From Verrucomicrobiaceae bacterium (GTDB lineage Bacteria > Verrucomicrobiota > Verrucomicrobiae > Verrucomicrobiales > Akkermansiaceae), in assembly GCA_003820635.1 (NCBI GenBank), contig RPOS01000144.1, positions 1 to 7,423 on the forward strand: a stretch of DNA of 7,423 nucleotides, read 5' to 3'. Below, piece by piece: positions 1-5,767 of the stretch. The notes beneath the pieces are model-generated. The model worked only from the letters and a program-made list of their open reading frames with translations, was not told the DNA's origin and searched no databases. How positions within the stretch are numbered: position 1 is the first letter of the stretch; each line of letters begins with the position of its first letter. The translations under genes and the position numbers were made by a program.

Positions 1-314
1 TGCCCTCCGGCCCTCCCACCGCCGTGCCGATCTACGATGCGGCGCGCGATGCCGGCACGCTGGTGGTCAGCAACCTGCCGCCCGCAGGCGAGGGGCAGGT
101 TTATAACCTCTGGGTCATCACCACTATCGGCGCGCGGCCCGTTTACATCGGCAGCCTGCCGGAAAGCAGTGCCGCGGGTGCCGATTCGTTCGACTTCAGC
201 CTCGGTTCCTCGATGGTCCTGCCTGCGGGTTTCCTGCTGACGCTGGACCCGGCCAACTCTCCCGCCCATCCCACGGAAGCCAACACCGTCTTGCAGGGCC
301 CTGCGGCGCGGTGA
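1..314 (+). CDS. Anti-sigma factor, RskA C-terminal domain (5' partial)
   Basis: The reading frame is open from the first bases of the window (codons from position 3) to the TGA at 312-314, so the true start lies upstream. About 103 residues are visible. They match the C-terminal domain of RskA-type anti-sigma factors: a short segment ending NLPPAGEGQVYNLWV, then a G-x-P-V-Y-I-G-S-L turn, then LLTLDPANSPAHPTEANTVL, which corresponds to the family's 'vTLEPaGGSxxPTgpvvl' ending. In this family the N-terminal zinc-finger or anti-sigma helix binds an ECF sigma factor, a single membrane helix follows, and this domain lies outside the cytoplasm. None of the N-terminal parts is visible here. A partner ECF sigma factor gene would be expected just upstream. 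The family call rests on these motifs only; the signal sensed is unknown. Confidence 0.75.
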   Translation, partial: PSGPPTAVPIYDAARDAGTLVVSNLPPAGEGQVYNLWVITTIGARPVYIGSLPESSAAGADSFDFSLGSSMVLPAGFLLTLDPANSPAHPTEANTVLQGPAAR

Positions 315-327
315 AAGTTCAACTTTC
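313..327. repeat. Palindrome between two convergent stop codons
   Basis: GAAAGTT (313-319), one base, then AACTTTC (321-327) form a perfect inverted repeat with 7-bp arms. It overlaps the stop codon of the anti-sigma gene (312-314) and the stop codon of gpgS on the other strand (319-321). It could be a weak bidirectional transcription end, but it is A/T-rich, short and lacks a GC-rich stem, so it may be coincidental. Confidence 0.35.
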
Positions 328-1278
328 TCCCGGCTTCCGCAGCGGCGGGCGCTCCGGCTCGGGGATGTTTTTGGAAACGGCCTCCACGCCGCTTTCATCA
401 ATCAACCAGCGCAGGTGCAGATCCGGCAGCGGCGCGGCCAGCGAGAGTTTGCCGTCGCGCTCCAAGCGGCGCAGCATCACCCGCAGGATGGCAAAGGCGG
501 TGTCGCCCAGATCGCCATCGTCGCGGTTGCGGTGGATGCGTTTTTCCAGATCCGTCTGGGCGAAGCGGGCCAGCATGCCACCCTGTGCGAGATCGATGAG
601 GTGGGCGATTTCCACGCCGTAGCCGGTGGGAAAGGGCAGGCATTCCAGCACGTTGCGGCGCGCGGCGTATTCTCCGGCCAGCGGTTGCAGGATCCCGGCC
701 AGCTCCGGATAGAACAACGAAATCATCGGCCTCACCAGAATCTCGGAAACCCGTCCGCCGCCGCTGGCGTGCGTGGCATCGCCGCTGGCCAGCGGGCGCT
801 CGTAGTAGGCCTTCACATAGTCGAGCTGCGGATTTTCCAGCAGCGGGCCCGCCAGTCCCGTCACGAAGCCCGGATGGAAGTTGGCGATGTCGCCGTCGAT
901 GTAACAGATGATGGATCCTTGGGCGGCATGCAGCGCCTTCCACAGGTTCTCGCCCTTGCCGGTGTGGGGCCCCGTTTCCGGGGCGATTTCCGCGGACTGG
1001 AAAACCCGCGCTCCGGCCGCGGCGGCGAGTTGCCGCGTGCCATCGGTGGAGCCGGAGTCGATCACCAGGATTTCATCCACCAGCGGCACGCGCTCCATGA
1101 GTTCCGCGCGGATGGTGCCGACGATTCCGGCGATGGTTTCCGCCTCGTTGAGCGTGGGGATGCAGACCGAAATGGATTGCCCGGCGGCATGCTTGAGCCC
1201 GCACAAATGGCGGGCATCGGCGAACTGCGTGTGGTGGAAGCGCTGCATGGGATGGAAGCGGGCGGCAACCGGAAACAT
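319..1278 (-). CDS. gpgS: Glucosyl-3-phosphoglycerate synthase (GpgS, GT81/GT-A fold)
   Basis: This 319-residue protein is predicted to transfer glucose from an NDP-glucose to 3-phosphoglycerate, giving glucosyl-3-phosphoglycerate, the precursor of the compatible solute glucosylglycerate. Visible motifs, in order: PTLNE (41-45) and DSGSTDGT (74-81) of the nucleotide-sugar domain, KGENLW (108-113), the metal-binding DGD (128-130), SGGGRVSEI (172-180), QPLAGEYAARR (198-208), GYGVEI (219-224) and RIHRNR (247-252). All of these are characteristic of GpgS rather than generic GT2 enzymes. The N-terminal FHHTQF segment also fits. An in-frame stop (1300-1302) lies just upstream of the ATG at 1276-1278, so the start cannot be much earlier; Met11 is an alternative. 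Length is normal for the family. No gpgP phosphatase gene is seen next to it. The upstream flank is the insertion sequence, so its original promoter region may have been rearranged. Confidence 0.9.
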   Translation of the reverse strand: MFPVAARFHPMQRFHHTQFADARHLCGLKHAAGQSISVCIPTLNEAETIAGIVGTIRAELMERVPLVDEILVIDSGSTDGTRQLAAAAGARVFQSAEIAPETGPHTGKGENLWKALHAAQGSIICYIDGDIANFHPGFVTGLAGPLLENPQLDYVKAYYERPLASGDATHASGGGRVSEILVRPMISLFYPELAGILQPLAGEYAARRNVLECLPFPTGYGVEIAHLIDLAQGGMLARFAQTDLEKRIHRNRDDGDLGDTAFAILRVMLRRLERDGKLSLAAPLPDLHLRWLIDESGVEAVSKNIPEPERPPLRKPGES

Positions 1279-1413
1279 CCCGCCATTGCCGCATGGCGAT
1301 CAATTATCCGCCAGCCCGCGGACTGGCAAGGCGCACTTCCTCACCGGTGCCCGCAGTGGCGGTATGGAGACGCTCCGGTTGATTTGGCAGAGCGGTTGGT
1401 ACCCGTCTGCAGC

Positions 1414-1429
1414 GCAGGGCCGACGCATC
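1414..1429 (+). repeat. IS left terminal inverted repeat
   Basis: 16 bp, GCAGGGCCGACGCATC, identical to the reverse complement of 2370-2385. It overlaps the first base of the reverse-strand stop codon of the transposase remnant. Confidence 0.9.
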
Positions 1430-2294
1430 TAAAAATCCAAGAGGCGCAGGAGGTATGCGTGATCCCATGAAGCATTGAGCTGCTTGCCCTTGATTCCGCG
1501 TTTCTTGGTTTTGTCCCGATTGAGCAGGTTCATGGTCATTCGACGCAGTGTGGCGAGATTTTCCGCGACGTAGCCGGTGCGAGTGCGGCTGTCGTCCTCG
1601 CGCATGACCACGTCGAGCACCCAGTGGCAGGCCATGCGCGGTGGGACTGGCTTCGCGTGGCGGATGACTTCCTCGTCGAGGAAGGCTTTCACTTCTTCAT
1701 GCGCCGTCTCGTGGTTGTGGGCATCCGCTTCGATGATCTCGCGCGCGATCTTCTTCTGGCAGCCCATGGCGTCGGTGGTCACGCTGCAACCCGAGAGTTC
1801 CAGGGCTCGCAGCAGTTCGGGCACGGCGGTGATTTCGTTGCTCTTGTCGGCCATTTTGAACTGGCCGAGCACCAGTCGGTTGGACTCGGCCCAGGCGCTG
1901 ACGATGTTACGGATGTCGCCATCACCATCGCGGGCGCGGCGCAGGGCTTTGCCGTCCAGCGCAACCGCTTCGCGGTGGATGGCTTCGCGAAGACTCTCGG
2001 TCCAGCGCATGAATCACTCGCGGAACGACACCGGATAAAGCCGCACAAAGAGTCTGTTGAAGGTATCGTGACCCGGGATTCCGTTAGGCAACCGCAGCAA
2101 AGTCGCGAACCATTCGCGCTTGGCTTTGCCAAAATCTTCCATGTCATAAACGACTCGCCGTCGCAAAGTAGCGTGCAAATAGCGATGACCAGAAGGTCCA
2201 CCAGTTCGTGGTCCTTGGTGCGGTTGATTCGCGGGTCGGGGAGTTCCTTGAGGTGTTCCATCAAGCTGGCGTGGGGATGATGCGCGTCAGGCAT
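1429..2294 (-). pseudogene. ISAs1-family transposase, frameshifted with a nonsense codon and internal deletions
   Basis: The remnant is a DDE transposase of the ISAs1 family. It starts at ATG 2292-2294 with a typical N-terminus (MEHLKELPDPR at residues 12-22, then HELVDLLVIAIC). After ESF at 2148-2150 the frame must shift: one T is missing from a run, and the other frame continues with YDMEDFGKAKREW, NGIPGHDTFNRLF and LYPVSFRE. A TGA stop then sits at 2014-2016, where the family usually has Cys, and the frame goes on as FMRWTESLRE. The catalytic triad positions remain: D in ALDGK, D in TTDAMGCQ and E in MREDDSR. Two in-frame deletions are evident against the family pattern. A few residues of the 'DYVLALKGN' strand are missing near 1716-1725, and roughly 80-90 residues before HWVLDV are missing near 1628, including the HGRIE and RGHWG.EN segments. 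The protein cannot be functional. The C-terminus (KKRGIKGKQLNASWDHAYLL) is well preserved, so decay is fairly recent. Confidence 0.92.
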
Positions 2295-2369
2295 CTACGC
2301 CATCTACATGTGCAAAAATCGCAACAGGACAAAATGTCACACCTGTGAGGGTTTTTATCCGTCTATTTT

Positions 2370-2385
2370 GATGCGTCGGCCCTGC
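2370..2385 (-). repeat. IS right terminal inverted repeat
   Basis: 16 bp, exact reverse complement of 1414-1429. It directly follows the truncated glycosidase stub. The 75 bases between it and the transposase start (2295-2369) hold no gene. Confidence 0.9.
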
Positions 2386-2494
2386 CCTCCTTCCATGCGT
2401 TGGCCGGAGCGTCAAACCACAGCGTGGAATCCGGAGTTGCGGCGGGCGTCCATATGGCTAGCGACAGGAAAACAAGGATGAGATTGGGTTTCAT
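2386..2494 (-). pseudogene. N-terminal stub of a secreted GH95-type glycosidase (alpha-L-fucosidase family), cut by the IS
   Basis: From ATG 2492-2494 the frame reads a Sec signal peptide (MKPN, then hydrophobic LILVFLSLAIW, likely cleavage around PAA-TP) followed by DSTLWFDAPANAWKE. This matches the start of GH95 enzymes, which typically continue 'LWYxxPAxxWxEALPIGNGRLGAMVFG'. After the Glu codon (2387-2389) and one more base, the sequence enters the IS inverted repeat and the frame stops at 2363-2365 inside the IS. The remaining part of the gene (usually 700-800 residues) is not on the other side of the IS: the next gene there is gpgS, about 135 bp away. About 36 native residues survive. 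The GH95 call rests on one short motif plus a signal peptide, so a related family with the same opening cannot be excluded. Confidence 0.7.
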
Positions 2495-2674
2495 GGCGGG
2501 AAAACAAGGGTTAAAGCCGGCGGCATGTGCGCACGAAACATGGCCGACAACCGCCACGAAAGGAACCGGAGCATCCGACGCGCTTGGCGAGCGGGTTTTT
2601 TGCTCTGCCGGGTAGCGGCGTTGGAAATCGTTTGCCCGCCGCGAGGCTCCCGCGCATCCTGCGCCGCCGTTCCC

Positions 2675-3904
2675 ATGCACCAACGCCCGCCGAAAAAATT
2701 CGTCCCCGTTCCCTTCGACTACCATCAGGAGATCGAGTTGGTGATCGACTCGCTCACCAATCTCGGCTCCGGCATCGGCCGGGTGGGCGGTTGGGTCGTC
2801 TTCGTGCCCTTCGCCCTGCCGGGGGAAACGGTCAGGGCGCGCGTCTATCGCAACGACAAGAACTGCTCGCACGCTGATCTGTTAGAGGTGCTGGCGCCCT
2901 CGCCGGACCGCGTGCAGCCGCTTTGCCCGTTGTTTGGCGAATGCGGCGGCTGCCAATACCAGCAACTCGACTATCAGAAACAACTGGAGTGGAAAACCCG
3001 CCAGGTGGGCGAGTTGATGAAGCACATGGCGGCAGTCGAGTTTCCGGTGAATCCATGCCTCTCGTCTGAGCAAACGTGGCATTACCGTTCGAAGATCACG
3101 CCGCACTTCGATGCGCCTCGCGGTGGGGAGATCGGCGCGATCGGGTTTCTCGCCAACGGCCAGCGTTTCCGACTGGTGGATGTGCCGCAATGCGTGATCG
3201 CGATGGATGAAATCAACGCCGCGCTGCCGGAAATCCGCGCCGGCATCCGGGCGCGGGCCCACACCTTCAAGCGCGGCTCGACCATCCTGATGCGGGCCAC
3301 GGCAGGGCGGGTGGAAACCGATTTCAAGGCCACCGCCACCGAGCGGGTGGGGGAGCTGACATTCCAGTTTCTAGCAGGAGACTTTTTCCAGAACAACCCG
3401 TTCATCCTGCCCACCTTCACCGGTTATGTGGCGAAACAGGCCGCAGCCGGTGGCGCGCGCTTCCTGGTGGATGCGTATTGCGGATCCGGGCTCTTCGCCC
3501 TGACTTTGGCGCGGCATTTTGAAAAAGTCGCGGGTGTGGAGGTTTCCGAAACCTCCTGCGAGTGGGCGCGGAAAAATGCCGCAGCCAATCAGATCACCAA
3601 CGCCGTTTTTCTAACAGCATCCGCCGAGGATATCTTCGCCGCGATCGATTTTCCTGCGGAGCAGACGGCGCTTGTCATTGACCCGCCGCGCAAGGGTTGC
3701 ACGCCGGAGTTCATCGACCAGCTTGTGAAATTCGGCCCATCCCGCGTGGTTTATGTTTCCTGTGATCCGGCCACCCAGGTGCGGGATCTCAAGTTGCTTG
3801 GCAATGGCGGCTATCAACTTGCCGACGTCCAGCCCTTCGACTTGTTTCCGCACACGCGCCACCTCGAGTGCGTGATGACGCTGCTGCGCGCGGATGCCGT
3901 GTGA
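2675..3904 (+). CDS. Class I SAM-dependent RNA m5U methyltransferase, TrmA/RumA (RlmC/RlmD) family
   Basis: This 409-residue enzyme is predicted to methylate C5 of a uridine, most likely in 23S rRNA, using S-adenosylmethionine. Order of parts: TRAM RNA-binding domain (about 15-80); cysteines C84, C90, C93 and C173 (CPLFGECGGC and PQC) for a [4Fe-4S] cluster as in RumA; FFQNN (237-241); SAM motif VDAYCGSG (265-272); DPPRKG (336-341); nucleophile C363 in VSCDP; and base E398 in HTRHLE. The Fe-S cysteines argue against tRNA-specific TrmA and for an RlmC/RlmD/YefA-like enzyme; the exact target uridine cannot be told. The frame is open back to 2525, but the first 50 residues look non-conserved, so ATG 2675 just before the TRAM domain is preferred. 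No Shine-Dalgarno is seen. It converges on sbtB with an 18-bp gap. Three rare Leu codons (TTA, CTA, CTA) lie in, or one base off, the TCTAACAG repeat. Confidence 0.9.
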   Translation: MHQRPPKKFVPVPFDYHQEIELVIDSLTNLGSGIGRVGGWVVFVPFALPGETVRARVYRNDKNCSHADLLEVLAPSPDRVQPLCPLFGECGGCQYQQLDYQKQLEWKTRQVGELMKHMAAVEFPVNPCLSSEQTWHYRSKITPHFDAPRGGEIGAIGFLANGQRFRLVDVPQCVIAMDEINAALPEIRAGIRARAHTFKRGSTILMRATAGRVETDFKATATERVGELTFQFLAGDFFQNNPFILPTFTGYVAKQAAAGGARFLVDAYCGSGLFALTLARHFEKVAGVEVSETSCEWARKNAAANQITNAVFLTASAEDIFAAIDFPAEQTALVIDPPRKGCTPEFIDQLVKFGPSRVVYVSCDPATQVRDLKLLGNGGYQLADVQPFDLFPHTRHLECVMTLLRADAV

Positions 3905-3922
3905 CCGCCGCCGGGGGATTGC

Positions 3923-4246
3923 TCAGTCCTGCGGGTTGCCGGGCCGGGTGAACTTTTCCTGGCGCAGGACCTGCACCGGCAGCAGGTAGAGAATCGTCGC
4001 AAAGTGCGGAAAGTAAGTGTTGGAAATGTGCTCGCCGATGGCATCGGCAAGCGCGCTGTCCACGATCACCTCGATCTTGATGTTCTCGCCCTCCCACTGG
4101 CTGGCGCGCAGGCCGTGGATGCCTTCACCGCGCACGGTGCAGACCGTGTAGCCGCGGACGCCGAGTTTTTTCAGATCCCCGATGAGGCGGCTTTCGAGCT
4201 CGTCCTCTGCGATGATGGTGAGCAGGATCAGGTTGGTGGTTTTCAT
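3923..4246 (-). CDS. sbtB: SbtB-like PII-family regulator of the bicarbonate transporter
   Basis: This 107-residue protein has the ferredoxin-like PII fold pattern: a beta strand (NLILLTIIAEDEL), a helix, then GYTVCTVRGEG (32-42) leading into a T-loop region at about 38-58, then IKIEVIVDS and the final strand FATILYLLPVQVL. This is the SbtB subgroup, which binds adenine nucleotides (AMP, ADP, ATP, cAMP in cyanobacterial proteins) and regulates SbtA by docking onto it from the cytoplasm. Its start lies 3 bp after the sbtA stop, so the two are surely co-transcribed and probably translationally coupled. It is the last gene of the purK-purE-sbtA-sbtB unit. The C-terminus ends EKFTRPGNPQD and lacks the CGPxxC redox loop known from cyanobacterial SbtB. 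Assignment as SbtB rather than generic PII-like relies partly on the neighbouring transporter. Confidence 0.85.
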   Translation of the reverse strand: MKTTNLILLTIIAEDELESRLIGDLKKLGVRGYTVCTVRGEGIHGLRASQWEGENIKIEVIVDSALADAIGEHISNTYFPHFATILYLLPVQVLRQEKFTRPGNPQD

Positions 4247-4249
4247 GGA

Positions 4250-5230
4250 TCAGGCGTTGAAAAGGAACTTGGCGAAGCTGTGATAGAGCGGGATGCCGAG
4301 CACGATGTTGAATGGGAAGGTGATGGCCAGCGAGGAGGTGAGATAGAGCGCCGGGCTAGCCTGTGGCAGGGCGATGCGCACCGCGGCTGGCGCGGCGATG
4401 TAGGAGGCGCTGGCCGCCAGGGTGGCAAGCACCGTGGCTCCGCCGAGACTCAGGCCACACCACTGGCCGACCATGGCACCCAGCAAGCCATGCAGCACCG
4501 GCACCATCAGGGCGAAGGCGACGAGCCTCCATCCGGCGGCCTTCAGGTCCTGCAGGCGGCGGCCGGTGACCAGACCGACCTCCAGCAGGAAAAGCGTCAG
4601 CACGCCCTTGAACGGGGCGTCGAAAAGCGGAGCCACTTGCTCGAAGCCGCTCTTGCCGCACAACAGTCCGATCACCAGCCCGCCTAACAGAAGCAGAATG
4701 CCTTTGCCGGTGAGCAGGTCGTGCAACAGCTTCTTCAAATCACCGGGGCGGGATGTTCCCTGGCCGCAGGATTTCAGGGCGAGGAAGACCGCCACGATGA
4801 TGGCCGGCGCTTCCATCACCGCCAGCAAGGCCGGCATGAAGCCTTCCACCGGAACCTTGCCGATTTCCAGAAAAGCCAGCACCGCGCTGAAGGTGACGGC
4901 CGAGACGGAGCCATAATGCGCCGCGATGGCGCCGGCGTTGCTGGCATCCAGACGGACCAGCCCTTTTAGCATGAAGAAACACCAGATCGGACTCAACGCG
5001 CTGAGGGTGACCGCCGCGAGCAGCGGGCCGCCGACGACGCTGAGGCTCATGCCATCGAGTTTCATCCCGCCCTTGAGGCCGATGGCGAAAAGCAGATAGA
5101 TGGTCAGTGCGGTGTAGAGTTCATCCGGAAAGCGGAGATCGCTCTTCACCAGCGTGGCGAAAAGGCCCAGCGCGAAAGCCAGCACCATCGGCGAAAGCAG
5201 GCTGCTGCTCAGGGATTGGAAAAGTTCCAT
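4250..5230 (-). CDS. sbtA: Sodium-dependent bicarbonate transporter, SbtA family
   Basis: This 326-residue, very hydrophobic inner-membrane protein has about ten predicted membrane helices in two repeated halves, each with a family signature: AHYGSVSAVTF (104-114) and ASASYIAAPAAVR (273-285). These paired motifs form the substrate and sodium site in SbtA. Other conserved pieces are GLKGGMKL (51-58), the LFLLEVGLVTGRRL stretch (213-226) and FPFNIVLGIPLY (305-316). The predicted role is Na+/HCO3- symport. It is somewhat shorter than cyanobacterial SbtA (about 370 residues), mainly through a short central cytoplasmic loop (about 152-175). It follows purE by 18 bp on the same strand with no terminator between, and precedes sbtB by 3 bp. 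No Shine-Dalgarno stands before ATG 5228-5230. The motifs are unmistakable; bicarbonate as substrate is inferred from the family. Confidence 0.92.
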   Translation of the reverse strand: MELFQSLSSSLLSPMVLAFALGLFATLVKSDLRFPDELYTALTIYLLFAIGLKGGMKLDGMSLSVVGGPLLAAVTLSALSPIWCFFMLKGLVRLDASNAGAIAAHYGSVSAVTFSAVLAFLEIGKVPVEGFMPALLAVMEAPAIIVAVFLALKSCGQGTSRPGDLKKLLHDLLTGKGILLLLGGLVIGLLCGKSGFEQVAPLFDAPFKGVLTLFLLEVGLVTGRRLQDLKAAGWRLVAFALMVPVLHGLLGAMVGQWCGLSLGGATVLATLAASASYIAAPAAVRIALPQASPALYLTSSLAITFPFNIVLGIPLYHSFAKFLFNA

Positions 5231-5248
5231 AAGGGATGTTTTTGAAAA

Positions 5249-5767
5249 TCAAACCTGGCCGTAGCCCTTGGCGGCGGCTTGCAGCTTGCGGTTCCTGGAT
5301 TTCGATTCGTTGGCAAGCCGGGTTTGAAACGCGGTGATTTTCTCCAGCAGTTCCGGATCACCGGCGGCGAGGATTCTAACAGCGAACAGCCCCGCGTTGC
5401 GGCCGCCGTTGATGGCCATGGTGGCGACCGGTACGCCGCCGGGCATCTGCACGATGGACAACAGCGAATCGAGCCCCTTGAGCGATTTGCTTTCCACCGG
5501 CACGCCGATCACCGGCAGCGGCGTGAGGCTGGCAACCATGCCTGGAAGGTGCGCGGCGCCGCCCGCACCGGCGATGATGACCCGGACGCCGCGGCTGTGC
5601 GCGGTGTTTGCGAAGCGCACCATGTCCATCGGCGTGCGGTGTGCGGAGACTACCCGCACGTCACATGCGATGCCGAATTCCGCGCAGGCATCGGCAGCGG
5701 GTTGCATGGCGGGCCAGTCGGAATCGCTGCCCATGATGATGGCGACTTTCGGGGTGTCTGCTTTCAT
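5249..5767 (-). CDS. purE: N5-carboxyaminoimidazole ribonucleotide mutase, PurE class I
   Basis: This 172-residue cytoplasmic enzyme of de novo purine synthesis converts N5-CAIR, made by PurK, to CAIR. The family motifs are all present: GSDSDW (13-18), SAHRTP with the catalytic His (41-46), [10 protein letters not shown] (67-76), PVIGVPV (85-91) and [16 protein letters not shown] (104-119), then [10 protein letters not shown]. The presence of purK directly upstream, and these motifs, indicate class I (mutase) rather than the class II AIR carboxylase. Its ATG overlaps the purK stop codon (ATGA at 5764-5767), so translation is coupled. The extra basic tail after about residue 150 (SKSRNRK) is not needed for the fold. 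One TCTAACAG copy lies in the Val-Arg codons of AVRIL. Confidence 0.95.
   Translation of the reverse strand: MKADTPKVAIIMGSDSDWPAMQPAADACAEFGIACDVRVVSAHRTPMDMVRFANTAHSRGVRVIIAGAGGAAHLPGMVASLTPLPVIGVPVESKSLKGLDSLLSIVQMPGGVPVATMAINGGRNAGLFAVRILAAGDPELLEKITAFQTRLANESKSRNRKLQAAAKGYGQV

Larger units (their letters stand above)
1414..2385 (-). mobile_element. ISAs1-family insertion sequence, degraded, terminal inverted repeats intact
   Basis: The ends are a perfect 16-bp inverted repeat: GCAGGGCCGACGCATC at 1414-1429 and its complement GATGCGTCGGCCCTGC at 2370-2385. Ends beginning CAGGG are usual for the ISAs1 family, so the true termini may be 1415 and 2384. The single gene inside reads on the minus strand and its stop codon (1429-1431) touches the left repeat. 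The element is about 970 bp, shorter than intact family members (about 1.2-1.3 kb), because the transposase carries internal deletions. The flanking 8-10 bases on the two sides do not match, so no target-site duplication is visible. This suggests an adjacent deletion or recombination after insertion. Confidence 0.88.

Noticed and set aside
1303..1413. Possible 3' end of the GH95 gene on the left side of the IS
   Set aside because: All three minus-strand frames were read; none gives a convincing GH95 C-terminus and stops come quickly. The piece is better viewed as the gpgS upstream region or rearranged DNA.
415..1470. 351-codon open frame on the plus strand
   Set aside because: It lies antisense to gpgS, has low-complexity G/R/Q-rich composition and no family motif, while the opposite strand is a clear glycosyltransferase. 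It is open because of the GC-rich codon pattern.
1404..2395. Target-site duplication around the IS
   Set aside because: The 8-10 bases left of 1414/1415 and right of 2384/2385 were compared and do not match.
2525..2674. 50-residue N-terminal extension of the RNA methyltransferase
   Set aside because: It is Arg/Cys-rich with no family similarity, and the TRAM domain begins shortly after the ATG at 2675.
3905..3922. Intrinsic terminator between the methyltransferase and sbtB
   Set aside because: The 18-bp gap is GC-rich with CCGCCGCCGGGGG, but no clean stem plus T-run is present on either strand.
4004..4687. 227-codon plus-strand frame over sbtB/sbtA
   Set aside because: It is the antisense shadow of two clear genes, with H/Q/E/G-rich sequence and no motifs.
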